Origin: Bin87 sp034423115
GTDB taxonomy: Bacteria > Chloroflexota > Dehalococcoidia > Lucifugimonadales > UBA3495
Reading direction: 5' to 3'
NCBI GenBank assembly: GCA_034423115.1
Contig: DAOUJD010000068.1
Span: 1-64,000 of the forward strand
Length of the DNA: 64,000 nucleotides
This document shows positions 16,733 through 25,327 of the stretch, piece after piece. The notes below the pieces were generated by a model that saw nothing but the letters and a program-made list of their open reading frames with translations, was not told where the DNA came from and did no database searches. The position numbers were made by a program, and so were the translations under genes. Within the stretch, counting starts at the first letter, position 1. Every line of letters starts with the position of its first letter.

Positions 16733-17480
16733 ACCTAGGTCTGGAGTCGTCGCCACTGCTCCCGTCGTCCGCTGTGTCGTCGCGCAGGCTGCGGCGACGC
16801 GAGCGCGGGCTTCGCTCGGGAGCCTCTTCGTCCGACGTATCCGGAGTAGGTTCCGGTTGCGCTTCAGGGGCTGTGCCGTTGGTGTCCGTGGCCGTGGATT
16901 CCACCACGTCCGATGCCGGTCCGCCTTCGCCCTCTTCATCCGGCTGTGGAGCGTATTGCGGGTTGGCCCGCCAGAAGTCGTGGACTGCGCCGTCCAGGTA
17001 ACGGTGCATCTCCTCCGGTTCGCGTACCTGGAGCGGTATACGCCGTCGGTTGTTGGTGTAAACCCGCAACGGATCACCCATGAACCCACGGTCCAGCACA
17101 ACCTCTCGTATGTCGCTGAAATGGATCATCCGGCGTCTCGGCATCCCGAACATGATGATGAGTGCATCAGAATAGACGCGGTACTGGCGCGGCGAGGTAA
17201 GCCACGAGTAGGCTCCGACGCCGAGACCAACGATCACCAACAGCCACGCACTGCCTCGGTTGGTCGATTCGTTGGCGGGACTAGTTCCTTCCGGCTGAGC
17301 GCCCTCGGAGGTCGCCGCGCTTTCGTTGCTACCGCGGGGACTGCATGCTGCCGCCAGCGGGTCAAACCCCGCGGCTTGCAGTAGGCCCAGCACTATCACC
17401 ACCAGCGCCAGGATCAGGGTCAGGTTGAAACGTACTCTACTGGGAGCCCAATAAATCAGCGTCGTTTCGGGCTGCTGCAT
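16725..17480 (-). CDS. Membrane protein with PH-like domain
   Basis: The 251-aa product has a transmembrane helix at about 18-37, a Ser/Glu/Thr-rich loop, and a second helix at about 76-92. A short beta-rich domain follows (RQYRVYSDALIIMFGMPRRRMIHFSDIREVVL to RRIPLQVREPEEM) that looks like a bacterial PH domain. The tail of about 80 residues is acidic, then Arg/Ser-rich, and should be disordered. I recognise no characterised homologue. Its 3' end overlaps mcrC by 8 bp on the opposite strand, so read-through could interfere with mcrC. Confidence 0.6.
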   Translation of the reverse strand: MQQPETTLIYWAPSRVRFNLTLILALVVIVLGLLQAAGFDPLAAACSPRGSNESAATSEGAQPEGTSPANESTNRGSAWLLVIVGLGVGAYSWLTSPRQYRVYSDALIIMFGMPRRRMIHFSDIREVVLDRGFMGDPLRVYTNNRRRIPLQVREPEEMHRYLDGAVHDFWRANPQYAPQPDEEGEGGPASDVVESTATDTNGTAPEAQPEPTPDTSDEEAPERSPRSRRRSLRDDTADDGSSGDDSRPRFS

Positions 17481-17667
17481 TTCGATATTGCACCTGTCGT
17501 GTTTTTGGGTGGTCCACGCGTTCAGGGTCCAAGTCCCGGAACGCCGGCCGATATGTTACCACACCGGTGTTCAGAGACCGGCGATTGCTTGACCGTCGCC
17601 GGTTGTGATGCCAGAATTGACGCGCTACAAAGCAGTCTATCCACGCAGCGCACAGGAGGCGACGGTC

Positions 17668-18450
17668 ATGCTGATTTGCAAGTTTCGCACGGGAGACCGG
17701 ATTGCTCACGGAATAGTTGACGGCGATACGGTACTCGAGGTCCAGGGCGGCCTGTTTGACGGTCTGAAAGAGTCGGGCAGCAAATATGCGCTCAGCTCGG
17801 TCAAACTGCTGGCGCCGGTGATTCCGCCGACTTTCTATGCTGCGGGAATCAACTTCCCCGAACATGTCACCTGGGCGGCTCACATGCGCGGCGAGGAACC
17901 CAACCTGCCCAAGAAGGCGGACGTCGGATACCGTGCGGTCAACGCCCTGACCGGCCAGGGGGATCCGATCATGGTCCCGGCCGACGCCACCGAGGAGCTC
18001 CAGTACGAAGGCGAAGTTGTTGTCGTCATCGGCAAGGAATGTCGCAACGTCAGCCAAGACGAAGCCTTGGATTATGTGTTTGGCTACACCATTGGCAACG
18101 ACGTCAGCGAACGGTATTGGCAGCGCAATGACCGCACCATGTGGCGGGCCAAGAACACCGACACCTTCAAGCCCATGGGCCCGTGGATCGCAACCGATAT
18201 TGACCCCGACTCGCTCCACGTCACCATCCAGGTCAACGAACGCGTGGTGGGCGAATACGACCTCAAGACGGCCATATTCGGCGTGCGGGAATACATCAGC
18301 GACATGAGCAAGTACCTGACGCTGGTTCCCGGCGACATCCTTTGGATGGGCACCGACGGCGCGACCGAAAACATGAAAGATGGCGACGTGTGCGACATCA
18401 CCGTCACCGACATCGGCACCCTGAGCAATCCGGTGGTGTGGGGCAAGTAG
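17668..18450 (+). CDS. Fumarylacetoacetate hydrolase family protein
   Basis: The 260-aa product is a FAH-family enzyme; members hydrolyse or decarboxylate C-C bonds of acylpyruvates and similar products of aromatic breakdown. The metal site is visible: the two Glu of LQYEGEVVVVIGKE and the Asp of GNDVSER; AAGINFPEH and KNTDTFKPMGPW are also typical. AGGAGG lies upstream of ATG 17668, so I reject the longer frame opening at 17605. It stands alone on the plus strand, 38 bp before a membrane-protein gene. Substrate unknown. Confidence 0.9.
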   Translation: MLICKFRTGDRIAHGIVDGDTVLEVQGGLFDGLKESGSKYALSSVKLLAPVIPPTFYAAGINFPEHVTWAAHMRGEEPNLPKKADVGYRAVNALTGQGDPIMVPADATEELQYEGEVVVVIGKECRNVSQDEALDYVFGYTIGNDVSERYWQRNDRTMWRAKNTDTFKPMGPWIATDIDPDSLHVTIQVNERVVGEYDLKTAIFGVREYISDMSKYLTLVPGDILWMGTDGATENMKDGDVCDITVTDIGTLSNPVVWGK

Positions 18451-18487
18451 AGGCGTCCCTGCGCTAACCCACCCTTCCAACAGAACC

Positions 18488-19318
18488 ATGGCAAGCTCCG
18501 GCGACCTGTTGAGTTGCCCGCGTTGCGGCGCTCAGTACGCGCCGGAGCATCGCTTTTGCGGGTCGTGTGGCGCGGAGGTCGGTCCCGCTGATCCTGTTCA
18601 GCCCGTCCGACCCGCACCGTCCCCGCCCGGACCCGAGCCGGTTACACGGCGTTCGGAGGACCTGGACCGACTGGCCGGCGCACCATACGACCCATCGGCC
18701 GATGTGGGCGCCGCCCGCGCCAGAGATCTGGACAACGCTGTCCCGTACTTCATACCGACCAACCGGGTCGTTCTTCTAACGGTGCTCAGTTCGGGGCTTT
18801 ACGTTTTCTATTGGATGTACGTCACCTGGCGACAGTACCGCGACTACACCGGTGAGGTCGCCTATCCCTTCTTCCATGCGCTGTGTCTGGCGGTCCCGAT
18901 CTATAATCTTTTCCGGCTGCACGCTCACATGCGCGTGTATCAGGAAATGATGGACGTACGTGGGGTGCCCAGCACGCTGAGCCCGATGCGGGCTGTCTTG
19001 ATCTATCTCGGGGTGGTGTTGCTTGGATTAGTGTCATTTATGCTGCCCGCCGAAGGTGCGTTGACTCCATCCCAGCAGGGCGCTTTCGTGGTGATCAACA
19101 TCGGCCAGACCGTGTTGTTGGCGTGGATGATGTGGCATGCGCAGACGAACTTCAATCGCCTGTGGCAGCATTATCTGGGAGCCCGATTGGGCTCGACACC
19201 GCTGGCTCCGGCGGAGGTGGCTATCACCATCTTGGGTTGTGTTTTCGGATGGGGGATGTTGGCGGTAATACTCATCGACCCAACCTTGCTGCCAGCGGAC
19301 ACCCCAGTAGGTTCGTGA
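18488..19318 (+). CDS. Zinc-ribbon membrane protein (DUF4234-like)
   Basis: The 276-aa product begins with a double-CxxC zinc ribbon (CPRCG at 11-15, CGSCG at 24-28) and a Pro-rich linker. Four or five hydrophobic segments follow, starting NRVVLLTVLSSGLYVFYWMYVTWRQYRDY, a pattern seen in DUF4234 proteins. The zinc ribbon would face the cytoplasm. Function is unknown. It starts 38 bp after the FAH gene on the same strand. Confidence 0.7.
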   Translation: MASSGDLLSCPRCGAQYAPEHRFCGSCGAEVGPADPVQPVRPAPSPPGPEPVTRRSEDLDRLAGAPYDPSADVGAARARDLDNAVPYFIPTNRVVLLTVLSSGLYVFYWMYVTWRQYRDYTGEVAYPFFHALCLAVPIYNLFRLHAHMRVYQEMMDVRGVPSTLSPMRAVLIYLGVVLLGLVSFMLPAEGALTPSQQGAFVVINIGQTVLLAWMMWHAQTNFNRLWQHYLGARLGSTPLAPAEVAITILGCVFGWGMLAVILIDPTLLPADTPVGS

Positions 19319-19473
19319 ACCAACACTTTAATTTTCGTATATTTTATTTTTCTTGTGATGTTTCGTCTCGGCTGGGAGCGTCTCGCCCCTGACCGAGTCA
19401 ATTTTCAATTGCAAGCGGAACCCGCAGAACCCAAGCGGGTCGGGTTCAATAACGAAACAAGGTTGAATTTGAA

Positions 19474-20994
19474 ATGGTTTGGGTGATCGTCGTCTTCGGC
19501 GTGTATTTCGTCATGCTGATCGCGATAGCGATTGCGGGCATGCGCCGTATGCGAAACATGTCCGAGTACGTGTTGGGAGGCCGCCGGCTCAGCAGCGTCA
19601 CCGCCGCCCTCAGCGCAGGTTCTTCGACCACCAGTGCCTGGACCATGTTGGCCCTGCCGGCGTTGGCGTTCACCAATGGCGCTGTCGAAATCTGGGTCCC
19701 CGTCGCCATAGTCGCCGGCGTGTGGCTGAGTTGGACGTTCATCGCCGGAAGATTGCGCCGCTACACCATCGCCGCCGGCGATGTCCTCACCATCCCCGAA
19801 TTCCTGGAGGTCAGGTTCGCTGACCCCACGGGCATACTGAGAACTTCCGCGGCCCTGATCACCATCCTGTTCGTGGTTTTCTACGTCAGTTCTGGGTTAG
19901 TAGGAGGCGCCAAGCTGCTGGAAACGATTTTTGGCTTGGATTACGTCCCAGGCGTGATATTGACCGTGATTGCCATCGCGTCCTACACCCTGATCGGCGG
20001 CTTCATGGCCGTGTCCCGCACTGACGTCACTCAGGCAATGATGATGCTGATCAGCTTACTGATCATGGTGGTGTTCCTGACGATTTGGACCGAAAATCCA
20101 TTGCTCCACATCGGACAATATTCTTCCAATTGGCTCAATCCTTTCAATACCTCCGACGGTTCACCAGTCAAGATGGCCGCTATCTTATCCATGGCCGGCT
20201 GGGCCGTGGGCGGTCTGGGGGCCCAACGGATCCTGCAGCGGTTCATGGCTTTGCAGCGGGACGATCAGGTTGCCAAAAGTCGACGCATGTCCGTCGCGTG
20301 GATCTCGTGTGTTTTCTTGCTGGCGGTTTTGTTGGGCGTGGTGGCCCGGCCTGCTCTTGCGGACATCGGTCTGTTGGGTCAGGCGGCGGACCCCGAACGG
20401 GTCTACTTGGTGATGACCGAGGTGTTCTTCCACCCGGTGGTCACCGGCGTGTTGCTGACCGCAGTGATCGCGGCGGTGATGAGCACTGCGGACTCTCAGC
20501 TTCTGCTGGCGTCCGCGGTCGCTGCGGACGACCTGCCCATTATCAAAGACGTCACCTATCGGGTGTCGGGCAACGCGCGCGTATGGTTGGGCCGCTCGCT
20601 GCTGATCCTGATCGGGGTCGTGTCGGCGCTGGTGTCCATCTACTATCCCGGCTCCATCTCCAACCTGGTCAGCTACGCCTGGGGCGGTATGGGCGCGGCT
20701 TTCGGACCCGTGACGCTGCTGGCCCTCTATTGGCGCAGGTTCAACGCGTGGGGAGCCGCAGCGTCCATCCTGGCCGGCACGGCAGCAGCGTCGGCGTGGG
20801 CCCTCCTCGACGGCGGCCCGTCGGGAATCTGGGACATTCAACCCGCCACGCCGGGATTCGTGATCGCCACTGCGGCGGCCGTCATCGTTACGGGCATCAC
20901 CCCGCAACCATTGGCTCCAGTGGTGAGGCTGTTCGACCGCGTCAATTCAGCCGGAAACCTGCCGGCAGACCAAACACCGGCAGTCGCCGACTAA
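19474..20994 (+). CDS. Sodium:solute symporter family transporter
   Basis: The 506-aa product is a sodium/solute symporter of the SSS (PutP-like) family with about 13 membrane helices. Recognisable parts are RMRNMSEYVLGGRRLSSVTAALSAGSSTTSAWT at the N-terminus, LIGGFMAVSRTDVTQAMMML, GLGAQRILQRFMAL, and VMSTADSQLLLASA. The substrate could be proline, pantothenate or another organic acid and cannot be decided here. It is separated by 155 bp from the gene upstream and is convergent with the next gene, with only 3 bp between stops. Confidence 0.9.
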   Translation: MVWVIVVFGVYFVMLIAIAIAGMRRMRNMSEYVLGGRRLSSVTAALSAGSSTTSAWTMLALPALAFTNGAVEIWVPVAIVAGVWLSWTFIAGRLRRYTIAAGDVLTIPEFLEVRFADPTGILRTSAALITILFVVFYVSSGLVGGAKLLETIFGLDYVPGVILTVIAIASYTLIGGFMAVSRTDVTQAMMMLISLLIMVVFLTIWTENPLLHIGQYSSNWLNPFNTSDGSPVKMAAILSMAGWAVGGLGAQRILQRFMALQRDDQVAKSRRMSVAWISCVFLLAVLLGVVARPALADIGLLGQAADPERVYLVMTEVFFHPVVTGVLLTAVIAAVMSTADSQLLLASAVAADDLPIIKDVTYRVSGNARVWLGRSLLILIGVVSALVSIYYPGSISNLVSYAWGGMGAAFGPVTLLALYWRRFNAWGAAASILAGTAAASAWALLDGGPSGIWDIQPATPGFVIATAAAVIVTGITPQPLAPVVRLFDRVNSAGNLPADQTPAVAD

Positions 20995-20997
20995 CCA

Positions 20998-21618
20998 TCA
21001 AACTCCTAAAGCCACCTGCACCATGCGCTTTTCCAGCGCCAGGGCCATTTCCGTGGCCAAACCGGTGCGCTCGTGCTCGCCAATGGCACCCACGAAGGCT
21101 ACCCCGAGCAATCGGCCCACCCTGAAGTCAATGACCGTGGAGGACAGCAGCCCGGCCGGCCCACCCTGCAAAACACGCAGGCCCACCGCTTCGTCGTAAA
21201 AACCTTGAGCCTCGATTCGGTCAACCGAAATGATCTGTTGCCCGGAACCGACGCTTTCACCGATGTTGTCCTCAAAATCCTTGACGAAAATGTCGGACAT
21301 CCAGCCGGAGACCTGGTCAGGGTTTTCAAACAGGTGCACCACGGTCGCGCCGACGAAGTTAATGCCGCTGGCCGGTGACACGTCTGACGTGGGGACAAAT
21401 TCTCGCATGAACCCGCCGATGCGCCCGGCGTTTCGGAAGCGCTCGGGGGTGCTGCCCGTGAAACCGTGCTCTGCCATTTCGGCGTTGTCCAGCGTGCCCG
21501 ACCGAGCCAACTGGTACCCGCGTAAATCGTCGGGTAAATCCGTTGCCTCCAACGTCATGTATTCAAGGTCGGCTTCGCCAACACGGTAGGTGGCGGTCCA
21601 CAGCGGGTTGGATGACAC
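20998..21618 (-). CDS. Hypothetical protein
   Basis: The 206-aa product matches no family I can name. It contains LRGYQLARSGTLDNAEMAEHGF, INFVGATVVHLFENPDQVSGWMSDIF and VDFRVGRLLGVAFVG-like segments, suggesting an alpha/beta domain; there is no signal peptide. The frame opens at an ATG inside a GGGGCG palindrome (21669), but GGAGG 10 bp before GTG 21618 makes that start more likely. It lies 76 bp downstream of the BNR-repeat gene on the same strand. Confidence 0.6.
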   Translation of the reverse strand: MSSNPLWTATYRVGEADLEYMTLEATDLPDDLRGYQLARSGTLDNAEMAEHGFTGSTPERFRNAGRIGGFMREFVPTSDVSPASGINFVGATVVHLFENPDQVSGWMSDIFVKDFEDNIGESVGSGQQIISVDRIEAQGFYDEAVGLRVLQGGPAGLLSSTVIDFRVGRLLGVAFVGAIGEHERTGLATEMALALEKRMVQVALGV

Positions 21619-21652
21619 GGCGGCAGTTCCTCCGAATCCAGCGTCGGTAGGG

Positions 21653-21678
21653 TAGGGGCGAATGATCATCCGCCCCTA
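21653..21678. repeat. GGGGCG palindrome
   Basis: Near-perfect palindrome TAGGGGCG-N10-CGCCCCTA (centre AATGATCATC) between two minus-strand genes. It is a member of the dispersed family also seen at 26.3, 50.2, 56.9 and 57.6 kb. Confidence 0.75.
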
Positions 21679-21693
21679 CGGATTGATGGCCAA

Positions 21694-22770
21694 TCAGGCG
21701 GCGACCATGGGATAGACGTGGCGTCCCCGTGACATCTCTACCGGGATGTCGCTGCGGGTCCACTCGTTGCCACCGTCGTTGCTGCAATAGACGTGGCCAT
21801 CGCGGTCGCAGCAGTAGACGTTCCTGGGCGCGTTCCGGTCAATGGCGATCTGGAACATGCGCGCCGGGGCAACCTCGCCCAGATCAACACGCTCCCAGGT
21901 CTCGCCGGCATCTGTGGAACGGACCAATACGCCGGCGTCGATGGTGCCCGCCGGAGCGCTGCCGCCGCCGGCGCCTGCTGCCAGGTACATCTTGCTGGGA
22001 TCAGTGGGATCCACCACCAGGTCGCGGCAGTAACTGCCACCCTCGAACATCTCCTCAATGGGCACGAATTCCCAATCCTGACCCCGTTCACGACTGCGGA
22101 ACATCGCCAACTGGGTAATGATGTACACCAACCCGGGCGAAGTCGGGTTCACCTGGACACCGTGCAGGTCAACCGGCCCCAGGCGGGTGTAGTGCCCGTC
22201 GGTAATGCAAGACCAGTTCTCGCCGCCATCGGTGGACTTGATGAGTCCGCCCACTTCGATCGCGCCGTACACGTCGTCCGGATATGCCGGGTCAATGCTG
22301 AGGCCGATGACGCGCTTGCAGATTTCGTGGGGGTTCATGGTGATATGAGGATGCACCAGACCCTCGGTGTTCGTTTGCCGCCAGGTGTGGCCGCCGTCGT
22401 CGGATCGGCAGACCCGTCCTGCGTCGTAGCCAGCGAACATGATGTTGGAGTCATTGGGATGGGCGGCCAGCGACCACACGTCGCCGCTCAGCGTGTCGGT
22501 TCGGCTCCAGTTTTCGCCGCGGTCATCGGTGCGATATACGCCGTCCTGGGTGCCGGCGAAAACCGTGGCTGGCTGGTCAGGGTGGGCCAGCAGGGCCCGT
22601 ACCTGGGGGTTTTCGGGCAGGCCATTCTCAATGGCCACCCATTGGGAACCGCCCTCAGTCATGCGGTACATTCCGCCTTCGCCCAGTGGAGTGCCTTCCG
22701 CCCCGATGATGAGGGCGCTCTCGCCGGCCAAGCCGACGTATACGTTGGTGTTGTGTGCTGTGATGGTCAT
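21694..22770 (-). CDS. BNR/Asp-box repeat beta-propeller protein
   Basis: The 358-aa product is built of repeats ending in Asp boxes: YRTDDRGENWS, CRSDDGGHTWR, IKSTDGGENWS, VRSTDAGETWE, YCSNDGGNEWT. This is the sialidase/VPS10/YCF48-like propeller pattern, in which the boxes are structural. There is no signal peptide, so a cytoplasmic site is predicted despite the family's usual export. CAGGAG precedes the start. It lies between the SMP-30-like and hypothetical genes on the same strand. Enzymatic activity is not implied. Confidence 0.8.
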   Translation of the reverse strand: MTITAHNTNVYVGLAGESALIIGAEGTPLGEGGMYRMTEGGSQWVAIENGLPENPQVRALLAHPDQPATVFAGTQDGVYRTDDRGENWSRTDTLSGDVWSLAAHPNDSNIMFAGYDAGRVCRSDDGGHTWRQTNTEGLVHPHITMNPHEICKRVIGLSIDPAYPDDVYGAIEVGGLIKSTDGGENWSCITDGHYTRLGPVDLHGVQVNPTSPGLVYIITQLAMFRSRERGQDWEFVPIEEMFEGGSYCRDLVVDPTDPSKMYLAAGAGGGSAPAGTIDAGVLVRSTDAGETWERVDLGEVAPARMFQIAIDRNAPRNVYCCDRDGHVYCSNDGGNEWTRSDIPVEMSRGRHVYPMVAA

Positions 22771-22852
22771 TTCCTGTACTCCTGGGGATGCTACAGTTTT
22801 GATTTTTGCAGATTGTTGGCGTATTGGTTGCCGATGTCAAGGGTTGGGCAAA

Positions 22853-23785
22853 TTACGGCCACATAATCCAACCGGTACGGTCGGTGCGCGCTCGGAACAG
22901 GTGACCGCCGCCGGTGGTTACATACAGCGTACGCATATCGGCGTCACCGAAGCAGCAGTTGGTGGGCCTGTCAACGCGCATGGGGTGGGTTTCCAGCACT
23001 CGGCCGGTGGGCGAGAACACGTAGATCGTTGGTCCAGGGCCGGCCGCTTCCCAGCCAGCGCAGGCGATGATGTTGCCGTCTTCATCCAACGTCATGCCGT
23101 CCACGCCGCGCTGAACGCCCTGGCTCCCCTGACCGCGGGAATCTCCGTCCGCCGCGCCGCCGTCGATGCCGAAAGTATGCAGGGTTTTGTACTCGCCCAA
23201 CGAACCGTCGTCATTGATTGGATACGCCCGCAGTTCGCGTCGGCGGTCCGCGCCGTAGTCGCTCTGCGCGATGTACAGCGTCTTCTGGTCGCGGCTGATC
23301 AGGACCCCGTTCGGCCGCGAGATGTCTGTGGTGGCGCGGACAAGTTCCCACTGATCGTTGCCCTTGGGGTCCAGTCTTAACACCGACATGTGATCCAGTT
23401 CCTGCGGCCCGCTGTCCCCGATTCCGGAGTACGGGTCGGTCAACCAGATCCGGCCCGATTTGTCCACCACCAGATCGTTCGGGTTATTGTGTCGCTTGCC
23501 GTCCAGCAAATGCGGCAACGACGTTGCGGTGTTAGTGGCAGCGTCGAATCGGGCGATACGGCGCCGGCCCTGCTGGCACCCGTACAGGTTACCCTCGGCA
23601 TCGAAACACAGGCCGTTGGTGTTGAATGCCTCTGTGAAGTACTCTGTCACCTCGCCGGTTTTTGGATCGTAGCGGAGGATCTCCGAGGCCGGAATGTGGG
23701 TGAACAGTATCGCCTCTCCATCCCAGACCGGCCCTTCTGTTGTTCCTCCGTAGGGCCCGGCCACCAGTTCGAAATTCCAGGACAT
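22853..23785 (-). CDS. SMP-30/gluconolactonase-like protein
   Basis: The 310-aa product is a six-bladed-propeller lactonase of the SMP-30/gluconolaconase/LRE family. It has EGPVWDGEAILFTHIPASEILRYDPKTGEV at the start (metal-binding Glu in EGPVW), NPNDLVVDKSGRIWLTDP, ISRPNGVLISRDQKTLYIAQS and DGMTLDEDGNI, which supply the other metal ligands. Members hydrolyse sugar or other lactones using a divalent cation. GGAGG lies upstream. It is the first gene of a minus-strand run with the BNR propeller gene. Confidence 0.88.
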   Translation of the reverse strand: MSWNFELVAGPYGGTTEGPVWDGEAILFTHIPASEILRYDPKTGEVTEYFTEAFNTNGLCFDAEGNLYGCQQGRRRIARFDAATNTATSLPHLLDGKRHNNPNDLVVDKSGRIWLTDPYSGIGDSGPQELDHMSVLRLDPKGNDQWELVRATTDISRPNGVLISRDQKTLYIAQSDYGADRRRELRAYPINDDGSLGEYKTLHTFGIDGGAADGDSRGQGSQGVQRGVDGMTLDEDGNIIACAGWEAAGPGPTIYVFSPTGRVLETHPMRVDRPTNCCFGDADMRTLYVTTGGGHLFRARTDRTGWIMWP

Positions 23786-23914
23786 ATCGGTTGCACCTCC
23801 CTAACTGATGGGCGCAGTTTAGCACGGGTAGGCCCTGACCGCGCTTAATTGATGGTATACACGCTTGGGCGTACGATCGACGTATCTGCAACGAGTCGGA
23901 AGGGAGGGGACCCC

Positions 23915-24274
23915 ATGGGAACATTCGAAGTACCATTGGGCATCGGCAATCCTCAAGGTGGCGATCTGCATCCTGTATCTGCTCTGGTCGATACAGGAGC
24001 AACGCATACCATGATGCCGGAGTCTCTGCTGGCATCCCTCAGGATTACCCCAACGCGTCAACGACGGTTCAGGATGGCTAACGGAGCCAGAGCGGAATAC
24101 GGTATAGGACAAGCGCGCTTCCATATTGATGGGCAAGAGCAAACATGCCCCGTCATCTTCGGGCCAGAAGGGAGGTATCTACTGGGCGCAACCACATTGG
24201 AAAACTTCGATCTTATGGTTGATCCGACCTCCCCCAACCCTCGGCTGATCCCGACCGTCGAACTATACCTCTAG
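23915..24274 (+). CDS. Retropepsin-like aspartic protease domain protein
   Basis: The 119-aa product has the retroviral-type aspartic protease signature ALVDTGATHTMMPESLL (active-site DTG, about residues 26-28) and a second strand-loop FGPEGRYLLGATTLENFDL, so it should act as a homodimer. Similar stand-alone clan AA proteins occur widely in bacteria and are barely characterised. I chose ATG 23915 because a strong GGGAGGGG precedes it. It is divergent from the SMP-30-like gene and convergent with the permease gene that follows. Confidence 0.8.
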   Translation: MGTFEVPLGIGNPQGGDLHPVSALVDTGATHTMMPESLLASLRITPTRQRRFRMANGARAEYGIGQARFHIDGQEQTCPVIFGPEGRYLLGATTLENFDLMVDPTSPNPRLIPTVELYL

Positions 24275-24305
24275 CACTTTCCCGTATTTTGGGGCGCTCA
24301 TAAAA

Positions 24306-24334
24306 CGCAGGGACGACCCTCGGTCGCCCCTGCG
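24306..24334. terminator. Palindrome between convergent genes
   Basis: CGCAGGGacgaccctcgGTC... forms a stem (CGCAGGG.CGA / TCG.CCCTGCG) midway between the retropepsin-like gene and the convergent permease gene. It belongs to the GGGGCG palindrome family and could serve as a two-way terminator, although no T-run follows. Confidence 0.45.
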
Positions 24335-24354
24335 TGTAGTCTCTGATTGTCTAT

Positions 24355-25284
24355 TTACCGTCCCCGCAAGCGCGGATCCAGCGTATCTCGCAGCGCGTCG
24401 CCCAGGAAGTTGATGGCGAACACCACCACCGAAATCGCGATGCCGGGGAACACCGCCAGCCACCACGCAATCCGGATTTCCTCCGTCCCGCGAGTCAGCA
24501 TCCCGCCCCAGGTCGGTATGTCCGGCGGAACGCCCACGCCGAGGAATGACAGCGACGCCTCGATGATGATGGCGAAACCCAGGGTGATCGTCCCTAGAAC
24601 GATGTAACTGGCAATAACGTTGGGCAGGATATGCTTCAACATGATGCGGATCGAACCGGCGCCGATGGCCGTGGCCGCCAGGGTATAGTCCAGTTCCTTG
24701 ATGCTCAACACTTGGGAACGGATTACTCTAATCGTACCTGGTAATAGAATCACCAGCAGCGCAATGATTACGTTGTTAGCGGAACCGCCCAGCACTGCCA
24801 CCAGTCCCAACGCCAGGATAATTGGCGGGAACGCCATCATCGCGTCAACGATGCGTTGCACGGCCAGATCAAACGCTCCGCCAATGTAAGCGCTGAGAAT
24901 CCCGATCAACGCGCCCAGCGTCACGCCGATCCCTACGCTGAGCAGGCCCACGTAAATGGAGATTTGCGAGCCGGCAATGAGGCGGCTCAGTTCGTCACGC
25001 CCCAGGTGGTCGCTGCCCAACCACGCGCCCGGTTGCGGCGGCAGGTATTTCTCCTCGTGGGCGCGGACATCCAGGGGATCGTGGGGCAATACGCCCGGAA
25101 CCGCGTAAGAGACCGCCGCCGCCAAGATCGTCACCAGGATGATGACGGCGCTCACCGCTCCCAACGGTTTGGCTTTGGCAAAAGCGGTCAGTTTCTGCGC
25201 CCGCGTCTGACGCGGGCGCATTTCCAGCAATTGGGACTCGGCATCGGAGACGGCGAGCCCCTGGCCGGTGTTGGTAGTAGTCAT
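24355..25284 (-). CDS. Peptide ABC transporter permease, DppC type (cassette 1)
   Basis: The 309-aa product is the second inner-membrane permease of a dipeptide/oligopeptide importer. It has a cytoplasmic N-terminus (RQTRAQKLTAFAKAKPLGAVSAVI), GSDHLGRDELSRLIAGSQIS, six helices and the EAA loop region ELDYTLAATAIGAGSIRIMLKHILPN. It is closely similar to the cassette 2 permease at 28.6 kb, including the end DALRDTLDPRLRGR. It is the last gene of SBP-DppB-DppC cassette 1; no ATPase gene follows. Confidence 0.92.
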   Translation of the reverse strand: MTTTNTGQGLAVSDAESQLLEMRPRQTRAQKLTAFAKAKPLGAVSAVIILVTILAAAVSYAVPGVLPHDPLDVRAHEEKYLPPQPGAWLGSDHLGRDELSRLIAGSQISIYVGLLSVGIGVTLGALIGILSAYIGGAFDLAVQRIVDAMMAFPPIILALGLVAVLGGSANNVIIALLVILLPGTIRVIRSQVLSIKELDYTLAATAIGAGSIRIMLKHILPNVIASYIVLGTITLGFAIIIEASLSFLGVGVPPDIPTWGGMLTRGTEEIRIAWWLAVFPGIAISVVVFAINFLGDALRDTLDPRLRGR

Positions 25285-25327
25285 TCGGATAATTCTCCGT
25301 AGTTGCTTCCGGCAATCGGCGTAGTTG

